A stretch of DNA of 41,141 nucleotides, taken from assembly GCA_041178405.1 (NCBI GenBank), contig JBEGVK010000058.1, forward strand, positions 1 to 41,141. Reading direction: 5' to 3'. Shown here one piece after another: positions 33,768-41,141 of the stretch. This stretch comes from UBA668 sp041178405. Lineage in GTDB: Bacteria > Actinomycetota > Acidimicrobiia > Acidimicrobiales > Ilumatobacteraceae. Numbering within the stretch: the first letter of the stretch is position 1; the number at the start of each line of letters is the position of its first letter. The translations under genes and the position numbers were made by a program. The notes beneath the pieces were generated by a model, which did not search any database, was not told where the DNA came from, and saw nothing but the letters and a program-made list of their open reading frames with translations.

Positions 33768-35279
33768 TCAGCCTCCGTGGTGGTGCGACGCAGTAGACGA
33801 TGCGGCGCCGGTCGGACCAGGAGCACTCGAGGCGCTCGGTGTTGCTGTCGCAGTGGCCGTCGACGGGCCGACGAGGAAGGCCATCATCATGCCGCCGTCC
33901 TCGTGCTCGAGCTTGTGGCAGTGGATCATGAAGCGTCCCTCGAGGTCGAAGCGGATGAGGACTTCGACTCTCTCGCCATCATTGAGAAGTACGGTGTCCT
34001 TCCAGCCGCGCTCCCACGGGAAGACTGTGCCGCGGCCACCGGTGCGCGATTGCACCTGGAACGACGCGCCATGCACGTGCACCGGGTGAGGGCCGTTTCC
34101 TCCCGTCGTGAACACCCATCGCTCGACCTCTGCACGTGGGACAGTGAATGCCGGGGTGGTCATGTCGAAGAGCATTCCGTTGATCTGTGTCATTCCGTCG
34201 AACGTGAACGTCCGCGTGCGGCGCTCTCCGGTGAGCGCCGTGATCGATGACAGCGTCGAGGGAGTTCCCGGGTAGGCAATCGTCGAGGCGCCCGATCGGA
34301 GGCGGAACTCGACGAGGCTCCAGCCAGTGGACGCGTCGCGCAGGTGTACCGACTGCGTAGCCGACCGCAGGTCGACCAGCACGTCGACGCGTTCTGCTGG
34401 TCCGAGGGTGATCTCGGTCGTGGAGACCGGACTGGCCAGCAGGCCCCCGTCGTTGCCGATGAGGGTGAACGAGGCGGAATTCGACAGGCGGAGCGTGAAG
34501 ACACGCGCATTCGACGAATTCAGCAGTCTGAGTCGGTACACGGCCTTGTTGACGAGGTGGAAGGCGCTCCGAGTGCCATTGGCCAGGGCGGCAGTGCCGA
34601 GGTATCCGGCCGACTTGGAGCTGTACGTGAGCGCGAGTTTCTTGTCGACTGAGTAATCGCGCAGCACGATCGGCAGTTCGTACGCACCGGAGGGCAGTCC
34701 GAGTGCCGACTCTTCGGCGTCGCGGATGATGAAGAGGCCGGTGAGCCCAAGTGCCACCTGCGATCCGGTCTTCAGGTGCGGGTGCGGGTGGTACCAGTTG
34801 AGCGACGCTCGCTGGTCGATCGGCAGCGTGTACGTGCGCGAGCCGCGGGCCGCGATGGTGTCGTGCGGCTGTCCGTCGGAGGCTGTCGGCACCACGAGTC
34901 CGTGCCAGTGGACCGTCGTCGGGTCGGCGAGGCCGTTGGTGACGTCGATCGTGGCGGTCGTGCCGTCTGCCACCGTGAAGAGAGGACCTGGCACGCTCGA
35001 GTTGAATCCGAGTCCTGATGCCGTCGCTCCACCGATGTCGAAGGTCGTGGGGGCCGGGGTGAGCGAGACACGACTCGCCGTGGGGTCGAGGACGGGCGCC
35101 AGTCGGAGGGGGTAGAGATTGGGTGGCGGCGTCGTCACCCGGGTGGCGGCGCTGACGACTGCGGCACCGGCGGCGGCCGCAGAGCCCACAGCGGTGGTGG
35201 CGGCGGCGAGGCGCAGGAATTGGCGTCGGTCGAGGGATCCGCGGTCGGCGTCGTCAGGCAGGGACGACGGGAGATCCAT
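33768..35279 (-). CDS. Tat-exported multicopper oxidase (CueO/bilirubin oxidase-like)
   Basis: A 503-residue multicopper oxidase. The N terminus has a Tat motif DRRQFLRLAAAT (Arg18-Arg19) followed by an Ala-rich hydrophobic stretch, so it is exported folded. All copper ligands are visible: HWHG, WYHPHPH, HPVHVHG and the type 1 site HCHKLEHEDGGMM. The C-terminal tail after the last cupredoxin domain is Thr/Ser/Ala/Pro-rich and ends SHHHGG, which could bind metal. It probably oxidises Cu(I), Fe(II) or phenolics outside the membrane. The ATG at 35279 is divergent from sufD with 84 bp between them; it sits inside the suf locus and may share its regulator. AGGAG lies 13 bases before the ATG, and TAGAAC six bases before it. 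Confidence 0.92.
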   Translation of the reverse strand: MDLPSSLPDDADRGSLDRRQFLRLAAATTAVGSAAAAGAAVVSAATRVTTPPPNLYPLRLAPVLDPTASRVSLTPAPTTFDIGGATASGLGFNSSVPGPLFTVADGTTATIDVTNGLADPTTVHWHGLVVPTASDGQPHDTIAARGSRTYTLPIDQRASLNWYHPHPHLKTGSQVALGLTGLFIIRDAEESALGLPSGAYELPIVLRDYSVDKKLALTYSSKSAGYLGTAALANGTRSAFHLVNKAVYRLRLLNSSNARVFTLRLSNSASFTLIGNDGGLLASPVSTTEITLGPAERVDVLVDLRSATQSVHLRDASTGWSLVEFRLRSGASTIAYPGTPSTLSSITALTGERRTRTFTFDGMTQINGMLFDMTTPAFTVPRAEVERWVFTTGGNGPHPVHVHGASFQVQSRTGGRGTVFPWERGWKDTVLLNDGERVEVLIRFDLEGRFMIHCHKLEHEDGGMMMAFLVGPSTATATATPSASSAPGPTGAASSTASHHHGG

Positions 35280-35290
35280 CCCGTGGTTCT

Positions 35291-35305
35291 ACTACTCCTG
35301 TTAGC
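35291..35305. promoter_or_regulatory. Possible degenerate operator copy before multicopper oxidase
   Basis: The coding strand of the oxidase reads GCTA-N7-TAGT directly before AGAACC, similar to the sufD site in position (TAGT abutting AGAA) but with one mismatch and one extra base. It may be a weaker site for the same regulator. Confidence 0.25.
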
Positions 35306-35336
35306 AGGGCACCAGCATCACGGCTGGGCGATTACC

Positions 35337-35350
35337 ACTACCGCCATAGT
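35337..35350. promoter_or_regulatory. Palindromic operator candidate ACTA-N6-TAGT before sufD
   Basis: ACTACCGCCATAGT has the same 4+4 arms and six-base spacing as the site before sufB; read in reverse, the sufB site is ACTACCGGCATAGT, identical in 13 of 14 bases. It touches the -10 box of sufD (35350-35355) and lies 14 bases before the start codon. Confidence 0.6.
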
Positions 35351-35355
35351 AGAAT
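35350..35355 (+). promoter_or_regulatory. Candidate -10 box (TAGAAT), sufD
   Basis: TAGAAT ends eight bases before the GTG at 35364, so the sufD mRNA is probably leaderless. Its first base is the last base of the operator. Confidence 0.45.
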
Positions 35356-35363
35356 TTGCTCTC

Positions 35364-36560
35364 GTGCCCACGCCCACGATCGCCGTGCCCGACCTGCGTG
35401 CTGCGGTCGCCGGCCTGTTCCCCGATGCCGACGATCGCAGCCTCCGAGCCGCTGCCGCCGACAGGGCGGCCTCCATGCCGATGCCGACCCCAGAGCAAGA
35501 GGTCTGGCGCTACAGCCGTATCGACGAACTCGACGTAGCGGGCCTCGAGCCGGGACTCGTCGCCACGACGGTCAGCGGCCTCGACGGGGTGACCGTCGAC
35601 CGGTCGGCTGCCGAGGCAGCGGCTGCCGCGATGACGGTGCACGACCTGTTCGACGAACTGAACGCCGCCCTGCACAGCACCGTCCACGTCACGGTTCCGG
35701 CCGGCCGGGTGCTGCGCGAGCCGATCATCGTCACGCATCGCATACCTGCCGGCCGCCTCCTCGCCTTCCCGCGCCTCGTGATCCACGGCGGGGCCGACAG
35801 CGAATTCACGGTGGTCGAGCGTTTCGAGTCCGACCCATCGAGCACGGCAGTGGTCGTTCCCCGACTCGTCGTGCACGCGTCGCAGGCTGCTCGGGTCAGC
35901 TATGTCGGCATCAACCTGGTCGGCTCGTCGGTGTGGATGCTCGGACATCAGCAGGCGACCGGCGAGCGCGACTCGAGCACGCTGCTCGCCACTGTTGCGC
36001 TCGGCGGCGACTACGCACGGGTGCGCACCGACGCGCGCGTGGTAGGGCAGGGAGCCAGCACCCGACAGGTGGCCCTCTACTACGCCGACGGCTCGCAGAT
36101 GCACGACTTCCGCACGCTGCAGGACCACGTAGCGCCCCGCACGAACAGCGACCTGCTCTTCAAGGGCGCAGTGCAGGACCATGCGAAGAGCGTCTACACC
36201 GGCCTCATCCGCATCCGCGAGGAGGCGAAGGGCTCGGTGGCCTTTCAGACGAACCGCAGTCTCACGCTCTCTGCTGGAGCGTGGGCCGAGAGCGTTCCCA
36301 ATCTCGACATCCGCACCAACGACGTGAAGTGCAGTCATGCCAGCACGGTCGGACCCATCGACGACGATCAGCGCTTCTACCTCGAGAGCCGCGGCATCCG
36401 TCCCGACATCGCCGAGCGACTCGTGGTGCTCGGCTTCTTCGACGACGTGCTCGGAGTGCTGCCGGTTGGCGATCTCCGCAGTGAGCTGCGTGCACGCGTT
36501 GCGACCAAGCTGGCCAACGGCCGAGACATTTCCGGCACCGCCACGGGAGGATCCAGATGA
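35364..36560 (+). CDS. sufD: Fe-S cluster assembly protein SufD
   Basis: A 398-residue SufD, which pairs with SufB and SufC in the assembly complex. The N-terminal helical part includes PTPEQEVWRYSRIDEL, the family's typical start. The beta-helix core has VIHGGADSEFTVVERF, and the C-terminal part NSDLLFKGAVQDHAKSVYTGLIRI followed by PNLDIRTNDVKCSHASTVG with the His of SHAST. The frame is open further upstream (to 35220), but that part overlaps the divergent oxidase and the operator. The GTG at 35364 fits the leaderless pattern. The stop overlaps the Rieske gene by ATGA. In this locus sufD, Rieske and sufC form a tight operon separate from sufB. Confidence 0.93.
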   Translation: MPTPTIAVPDLRAAVAGLFPDADDRSLRAAAADRAASMPMPTPEQEVWRYSRIDELDVAGLEPGLVATTVSGLDGVTVDRSAAEAAAAAMTVHDLFDELNAALHSTVHVTVPAGRVLREPIIVTHRIPAGRLLAFPRLVIHGGADSEFTVVERFESDPSSTAVVVPRLVVHASQAARVSYVGINLVGSSVWMLGHQQATGERDSSTLLATVALGGDYARVRTDARVVGQGASTRQVALYYADGSQMHDFRTLQDHVAPRTNSDLLFKGAVQDHAKSVYTGLIRIREEAKGSVAFQTNRSLTLSAGAWAESVPNLDIRTNDVKCSHASTVGPIDDDQRFYLESRGIRPDIAERLVVLGFFDDVLGVLPVGDLRSELRARVATKLANGRDISGTATGGSR

Positions 36561-36886
36561 CCATCGTGTGCGCACTCAGCGACTTGGCACCGTGCTCGGC
36601 CAAGCGGTTCGAGGTCGAAGGACGTGAGGTCGCAGTGATTCGCATCGACGACGACGTCTACGCCATCGGCGACACCTGCAGCCACGCCAATGTCTCCCTG
36701 AGCGAGGGCGAGGTGTGGTGCGATCGCAAGGAGATCGAGTGCTGGAAGCACGGCAGTGCGTTCAGCGTGGTCACCGGACAGCCCGACACGCTGCCCGCCA
36801 CCCAGCCGGTGCCGGTCTACGCGGCGCGGGTTGTCGACGGCATGGTGCACGTCGATGTCGACATCCCCGAAGGAGGCGCGAGGTGA
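36557..36886 (+). CDS. Rieske [2Fe-2S] ferredoxin in suf operon
   Basis: A 109-residue Rieske protein. Cluster ligands are Cys41 and His43 (TCSHANVSLSEG) and Cys62 and His65 (ECWKHGSAF), with the standard spacing. It has no signal peptide or membrane anchor and is therefore a soluble, NirD/BphF-like electron carrier. A Rieske gene between sufD and sufC is a known actinobacterial arrangement and suggests an electron-transfer step in cluster assembly. It overlaps sufD (ATGA) and sufC (GTGA), so all three should be made in fixed ratio. An oxygenase ferredoxin role is less likely from context. Confidence 0.92.
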   Translation: MTIVCALSDLAPCSAKRFEVEGREVAVIRIDDDVYAIGDTCSHANVSLSEGEVWCDRKEIECWKHGSAFSVVTGQPDTLPATQPVPVYAARVVDGMVHVDVDIPEGGAR

Positions 36887-37623
36887 GCACGCTGTCCATC
36901 GAAGGACTCGTCGCATCGGTCGACGGCACGCGCATCCTGCACGGCATCGACCTCACCGTCGCCTCCGGCGAGGTGCACGCCATCATGGGCCCGAACGGGG
37001 CCGGCAAGAGCACACTCTCGGCGGTGCTGATGGGCAAGCCCGGCTATGTCGTTGAGGCGGGCCGGGTGACGCTCGATGGCGTCGACCTCCTTGCACTCCC
37101 CACCTGGCAGCGCGCCCAGGCCGGCCTGCACCTGGTGATGCAGTACCCCACCGAGGTGCCCGGCGTCATGCTCGCTGATGTGCTGCATGCCGCAGCCGAG
37201 GGCAGGGGACGGTCCACCACGCAACTCGTCGCGGACGTCGCTGCCGAAGCCACTCGGATCAGCTTCCCGGCTGCACTGCTCGAGCGGCCGCTCAACGTCG
37301 ATCTCTCAGGCGGCGAGAAGAAGCGCAACGAGACCCTGCAGCTGGCGGTCCTGTCGCCCAAGTTCGCCATCCTCGACGAGCTCGACTCTGGCCTCGACAT
37401 CGATGCGCTGCGCGACTGCGCCCGGCGCGTCGAGGATGCCACCAACGACACCTCCGCCGGCGAGCCGCTCGGAGTCATCGCGATCACCCACTACAACCGC
37501 CTGCTCGAGGAACTCCGGCCAGACAGGGTGCACATCCTGGTGAAGGGCCGCATCGTTGCCTCAGGCGGATCCGAGCTCGCCGATCTGCTCGAGCGAGACG
37601 GCTACGAGGCATTCTCAGGCTGA
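36883..37623 (+). CDS. sufC: Fe-S cluster assembly ATPase SufC
   Basis: A 246-residue ABC-type ATPase that powers the SufBCD scaffold. Walker A is GPNGAGKST (36-44), the Q-loop is MQYP, the signature LSGGEKKRNE is at 141-150, and Walker B with the SufC mark is FAILDELDSGLDID (161-174), followed by the switch His in ITHYNRLL. The GTG at 36883 overlaps the Rieske stop, with GGAGG eight bases upstream. A strong hairpin terminator follows 11 bp after the stop. The sulfur donor genes sufS and sufU, often next in actinobacteria, are not here. Confidence 0.95.
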   Translation: MSTLSIEGLVASVDGTRILHGIDLTVASGEVHAIMGPNGAGKSTLSAVLMGKPGYVVEAGRVTLDGVDLLALPTWQRAQAGLHLVMQYPTEVPGVMLADVLHAAAEGRGRSTTQLVADVAAEATRISFPAALLERPLNVDLSGGEKKRNETLQLAVLSPKFAILDELDSGLDIDALRDCARRVEDATNDTSAGEPLGVIAITHYNRLLEELRPDRVHILVKGRIVASGGSELADLLERDGYEAFSG

Positions 37624-37634
37624 GAACGCGCCGA

Positions 37635-37667
37635 CGGGGGCGGACTGGAGATCAGAGTCCGCCCCCG
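37635..37667 (+). terminator. Strong hairpin terminator after sufC
   Basis: CGGGGGCGGACT and AGTCCGCCCCCG form a perfect 12-bp stem with a nine-base loop. It ends the sufD-Rieske-sufC operon and lies in a 135-bp gap before the convergent htpX gene. Confidence 0.75.
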
Positions 37668-37758
37668 CCGACTGGAGGCGCTGGCAGCCGGGAGTCGCGG
37701 CCAGCGCTGATGACGACTGCCAGCGATGCGGGGCGCCGGCAGTGTCGGGGATCGTGCG

Positions 37759-38622
37759 TCACATGGCGCGGAGCCTGCGAATTCGCTCGTCGGTGCTCGG
37801 GTGCGTGCTGAACAGTCGGGCCATCGATGACTGCCGCCCGCCGCGGAACTCGGCCAGCGGGTTGTGGATGTAGGCCTGAGCCTGCGCCGGCGCCACCATC
37901 ATCGGCCGACGGGCGGCGAGCGTCTCGATGCGCTCGAGGGCGTCGGCCAGTGAGGTGCCCGTGCCGAGCAGCTCGGCGGCACCGCGGTCGGCCTCGAACT
38001 CGCGCGACCGGCTGATCGCCATCTGGATCAGCGACGCAGCAATGGGCGCCAGCAGCGACATCAGCAGCATCGCGATCGGATTGGGACGGTCCTCGTCGTC
38101 GCGGCCACCAGCGAACATGCTCGCGAACATCGCCATCTGCGCGATGTAGCTGATGGCGGTGGCGACGGCGGCGGCCACTGATCCGATGAGGATGTCACGG
38201 TGCTTCACGTGCATCAGTTCGTGGGCCATCACGGCCTCGATCTCGTTGCGGGGCATGCTCTGCAGGAGACCGCTCGTTGCGCAGACCACGGCGTTGTTGG
38301 GGCCCCTGCCGGTTGCGAAGGCATTCGGCTGCTCGCTTGGCGAGATCGCCACCCGCGGCATCGGCATCCCGGCCCGCTGGGCGAGTGTTGCGACGATGTC
38401 GTAGAACTCGGGGGCGTCGCTGCGCCCGATGACCGTCGCCCTGGCTGCTCTGAGCGCCAGTCGGTCGCTGAACCAGTACGACCCTCCCACCATCACGAGC
38501 GCCAGCACGACGCCGATGGTGAACGAGCCGCTGCTGCCGCCGCCGAGTGCGCCGGCGACAGCCACGATGAGACCGCCGAGCGCTGCGAGCAGCACCGTCG
38601 TCTTCATGGTGTTCTTGAACAT
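37759..38622 (-). CDS. htpX: HtpX-type membrane zinc metalloprotease
   Basis: A 287-residue M48 protease that degrades damaged membrane proteins. The catalytic motif is HELMH (134-138) with the third ligand Glu in SREFEADRGAAEL. Two N-terminal hydrophobic helices (about 8-26 and 34-50) and two more after the HExxH motif anchor it, with the active site in the cytosol. It ends with FSTHPSTDERIRRLR, a family mark. The ATG at 38622 has AGGAG five bases before it; upstream extension in the frame is not supported. It starts 58 bp after the P-type ATPase stop in the same direction, so the two may be cotranscribed. Confidence 0.92.
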   Translation of the reverse strand: MFKNTMKTTVLLAALGGLIVAVAGALGGGSSGSFTIGVVLALVMVGGSYWFSDRLALRAARATVIGRSDAPEFYDIVATLAQRAGMPMPRVAISPSEQPNAFATGRGPNNAVVCATSGLLQSMPRNEIEAVMAHELMHVKHRDILIGSVAAAVATAISYIAQMAMFASMFAGGRDDEDRPNPIAMLLMSLLAPIAASLIQMAISRSREFEADRGAAELLGTGTSLADALERIETLAARRPMMVAPAQAQAYIHNPLAEFRGGRQSSMARLFSTHPSTDERIRRLRAM

Positions 38623-38680
38623 CACTGCTCCTGTGTGAGGTAGTGGGGGTAGTGGACTGATGAGGAGGTGAGAGCGGCCA

Positions 38681-41141
38681 TCACGGGCGGGCTCGCAGGC
38701 GGCGGGCGGCGAATTTGCGGATCTCCTCGACCCACACCACGGTGCTGGCAACCACGATGGCGAGCACCCAGTGCTGCGCCTCGAGGGCGGCAGTGTCGAA
38801 GAGGCGCTGTAGGAATCCGACGTAGACGACGCCTACCTGGAGCAGCAGCACCGCACCGAGTGAGATCCACAGCCAGCGATTGCCGAGCGTGTCGCGATGG
38901 AACACCGAGTGGGTGTCGTGGCGGGCATTGAGGATGTTGAAGAACTGGAAGAGCACGAACGTCGTGAAGGCAAGGGTGCCTGCGAGGGCTGTGTCTGCGG
39001 TAGCGAGGAGGATCAGCGTCCCGACGGCCATCACGACCGCCGACAGCGAGATCGCCGTCCATCGCGATCGCGTGAGGATGGGCTCGTCCTTGGGCCGGGG
39101 CGACCGCTGCATCACGTCACCATCGGCGCGGTCAACGCCGAGAGCCATCGCCGGTGGGCCGTCCATGATGAGGTTGACCCAGAGAATGGCGATGGCGGCG
39201 AAGGGCTTTCCGCCGGCGACGCCGAAGATCGACGCCAGCAGGAACAGGATGGCGAAGCCCAGCGTCGTGCTGAGCTGGAACCGCACGAACTTGACGATGT
39301 TCGCGTAGATCGTCCGACCCCGGCGCACCGCCTCGACGATCGTGGCGAAGTTGTCGTCGGTGAGCACCATCGTGGCGGCTTCCTTGCTCACCTCGGTGCC
39401 GGTGATGCCCATTGCCACGCCGATGTCGGCCTTCTTCAGTGCCGGAGCGTCGTTGACGCCGTCACCGGTCATGGCGACAACCCGACCTTTGCGCTGCAGG
39501 GCGGTGACGAGGCGCATCTTGTGCTCTGGCGCAACGCGTGCGAACACCGCGATGTCGTCGATGCGACGGTCGAGTTCGGCGTCGTCGAGCCGCTCGAGGT
39601 CGGCGCCCGTGATGCTCTCACCACGGAGGCCGAGCTGGCTTCCGATCGCCGCAGCGGTTGCAGCGTGGTCGCCAGTGATCATCCGGACCGAGATACCTGC
39701 CTGCTGGGCGACGGCGATGGCATCGCGGGCTTCGGGCCGGGGCGGGTCGACGATGCCGGCAAGGGCGAACAGCGTCAGTTCGTCGACGAGTGACATCGGG
39801 TCTCCGCCGCCGGCGGTGAACTCGTGCCAGGTCTCGGGATCGAGCTCGCGAACTGCCACGGCGAGCACCCGCAGGCCCTGCGAGGCGAGGCGCTCGTTGT
39901 GGGCGATGACCTTGTCACGATGGGCGTCCATCGGTGTCCGCGCCCCATGCTGGTCGATGACCATCGACGAGCGGGCGAGGAGCACGTCGGGGGCGCCCTT
40001 CGCGAGAAGGCGGACGACTCGGTCGCCCGAGTCGGTGATCATCTCGTGCACGGTCGCCATGAACTTGTTGGCGGAGTCGAACGGGACCTCGGCGAGGCGC
40101 GGGTGTCGCTGCCGTGATGCCACGACGTCGATGCCCCCCTTGGCGGCGAGCACCACCAGCGCCCCCTCGGTCGGATCGCCGACGAGATGCCAGTCGTCGT
40201 CGACATGTCGCACATCCGAGTCGTTGCAGAGCGCCATCGCCATGAGGGCGGTGTCGATGACGGCGCGCTCGTCGCCGGGCGCAGGGGCGACGGCGCCCTC
40301 GGTGGAGTAGCCGCTCCCGGTGACCGAGTGCGGGGTCAGCTGCGAGACGAGCTCGACGGCGGTCATCTGGTTCAGCGTCAGCGTGCCGGTCTTGTCGCTG
40401 CAGATGACGCTGGTGCAGCCCAGTGTCTCGACTGATGCGAGTCGTTTCACGATGGCGCTCTGCCGCGCCATGTTCGACACGCCGAGTGCGAGGGTGACGA
40501 CGGTGACTGCGGGGAGACCCTCGGGGATCGCGGCAACGGCCAGGGCCACGGCAGTCAGCAGGAGGTCGGTGGCCGACTCGCCGCGGATGAGCCCGATCAC
40601 GAACACTGCGGTGACGATGACACCTGCCAGCTTGGCGAGGCTGTGCGCCAGCCCGTCGAGCTGCACCTGCAGCGGTGTCCGCTCGCTCTCGGTGCCGCGT
40701 AGCAGGCCGGCGATGCGGCCGATCTCGGTGCGCATCCCCGTGGCGGTGACGACCATCTCGGCGCGGCCCCGCGTGACCTGCGTGTTCATGAAGGCCATGC
40801 CCACCCGGTCGCCGAGCGGCACCTCGTCACGGTCGGCCACGTCGGTGGACTTCACGGCGGGCTGGCTCTCGCCGGTGAGCGCTGCCTCCTCGATCTCGAG
40901 CGACGAGGCAAGCATGAGGCGCCCGTCGGCCGGCACCCGGTCGCCGGCCTCGAGCACCACGACATCGCCGGGCACCAACTCCGAGGCGGCGACGTAGTCG
41001 ACGAGGCCGTCTCGGCGCACCCGACTCTTGGTCACCAGCATCGTCCGCAGTGCCTCGAGCGAGCGCTCAGCTCGGTTCTCCTGGATGAAGCCGATGGTGG
41101 CATTGAGGATCACCACGAAGAGCACGACCGCGGGGGTCTTC
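38681..41141 (-). CDS. P-type cation ATPase (SERCA/PMCA-like), N terminus outside window
   Basis: At least 820 residues of a P2-type ATPase, running off the window at its 5' end. Present are the actuator TGES motif (EEAALTGESQPA), TM4 PEGLPAV, the phosphorylation site CSDKTGTLT, KGAPDVLL, the hinge TGDGVNDAPALKKADIGVAMG, and TM5-TM6 with NLIMDGPPAMALG. The PEGLPAV and ALG-type pattern fits Ca2+ or Ca2+/Mn2+ export more than heavy metals (no CPC). The missing part holds the N-terminal cytosolic domain and helices TM1 and most of TM2. Only ordinary start-like codons inside the frame exist here, so the true start is upstream of 41141. The stop is 58 bp from htpX. Confidence 0.9.
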   Translation of the reverse strand, partial: KTPAVVLFVVILNATIGFIQENRAERSLEALRTMLVTKSRVRRDGLVDYVAASELVPGDVVVLEAGDRVPADGRLMLASSLEIEEAALTGESQPAVKSTDVADRDEVPLGDRVGMAFMNTQVTRGRAEMVVTATGMRTEIGRIAGLLRGTESERTPLQVQLDGLAHSLAKLAGVIVTAVFVIGLIRGESATDLLLTAVALAVAAIPEGLPAVTVVTLALGVSNMARQSAIVKRLASVETLGCTSVICSDKTGTLTLNQMTAVELVSQLTPHSVTGSGYSTEGAVAPAPGDERAVIDTALMAMALCNDSDVRHVDDDWHLVGDPTEGALVVLAAKGGIDVVASRQRHPRLAEVPFDSANKFMATVHEMITDSGDRVVRLLAKGAPDVLLARSSMVIDQHGARTPMDAHRDKVIAHNERLASQGLRVLAVAVRELDPETWHEFTAGGGDPMSLVDELTLFALAGIVDPPRPEARDAIAVAQQAGISVRMITGDHAATAAAIGSQLGLRGESITGADLERLDDAELDRRIDDIAVFARVAPEHKMRLVTALQRKGRVVAMTGDGVNDAPALKKADIGVAMGITGTEVSKEAATMVLTDDNFATIVEAVRRGRTIYANIVKFVRFQLSTTLGFAILFLLASIFGVAGGKPFAAIAILWVNLIMDGPPAMALGVDRADGDVMQRSPRPKDEPILTRSRWTAISLSAVVMAVGTLILLATADTALAGTLAFTTFVLFQFFNILNARHDTHSVFHRDTLGNRWLWISLGAVLLLQVGVVYVGFLQRLFDTAALEAQHWVLAIVVASTVVWVEEIRKFAARRLRARP

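Overview
The window is a GC-rich, gene-dense stretch of bacterial chromosome with no mobile elements, rRNA, tRNA or CRISPR seen. Gene content suggests a high-GC actinobacterium, probably of the Acidimicrobiia type: an actinobacterial SUF cluster with a Rieske gene between sufD and sufC, a fused gamma-alpha KorA with KorB, an ethylmalonyl-CoA-pathway-type methylsuccinyl-CoA dehydrogenase, and a UGSC selenoprotein. The class assignment is inference. Genes lie close together, many pairs overlap by ATGA or GTGA, and about a dozen genes carry a TANNNT hexamer 6-8 nt before the start codon, which suggests many leaderless mRNAs.

Layout. 1-3.8 kb (minus): a DUF2461 protein, the HrpB-type helicase and a cysteine-poor thioredoxin-fold protein overlapping hrpB. 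4.0-4.6 kb (minus): a small secreted protein with a strong terminator. 4.8-9.6 kb (plus): an eIF2B-like protein, dihydropyrimidinase, methylmalonate-semialdehyde dehydrogenase and a DMT permease, fitting reductive pyrimidine/beta-alanine or valine breakdown. 9.7-12.6 kb (plus): korA-korB. 12.6-21.0 kb (mostly minus): alkylsulfatase, class III aminotransferase, two CitE/malyl-CoA-lyase-like proteins and methylsuccinyl-CoA dehydrogenase, interrupted by plus-strand HAD hydrolase and methyltransferase genes. This looks like the lower half of the ethylmalonyl-CoA (acetyl-CoA assimilation) pathway. 21.1-25.0 kb (plus): LOG-family protein, serine hydrolase, YbhN-like flippase and MutY.

25.07-27.98 kb (minus) is the most interesting block. 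A three-gene operon encodes an alpha/beta hydrolase, a large protein with an N-terminal CxxC redoxin domain, and a selenoprotein of the UGSC family. The selenoprotein gene is split by an in-frame TGA that reads as U-G-S-C, and a perfect 8-bp hairpin starts 11 nt after it. A standard gene caller would report two short broken ORFs.

28.0-31.8 kb: a metallo-beta-lactamase-fold hydrolase, a MauE/DoxX-like membrane protein, oligopeptidase B and a ferredoxin. 31.9-37.6 kb: a split SUF cluster (sufB; a small cysteine-rich protein; an antiparallel Tat-exported multicopper oxidase; sufD-Rieske-sufC). The same ACTA-N6-TAGT palindrome sits in front of both sufB and sufD, so the two halves probably share one regulator. 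37.7-41.1 kb (minus): an HtpX protease and a SERCA-like P-type cation ATPase whose N terminus lies outside the window. No stretch above 300 bp lacks a gene.
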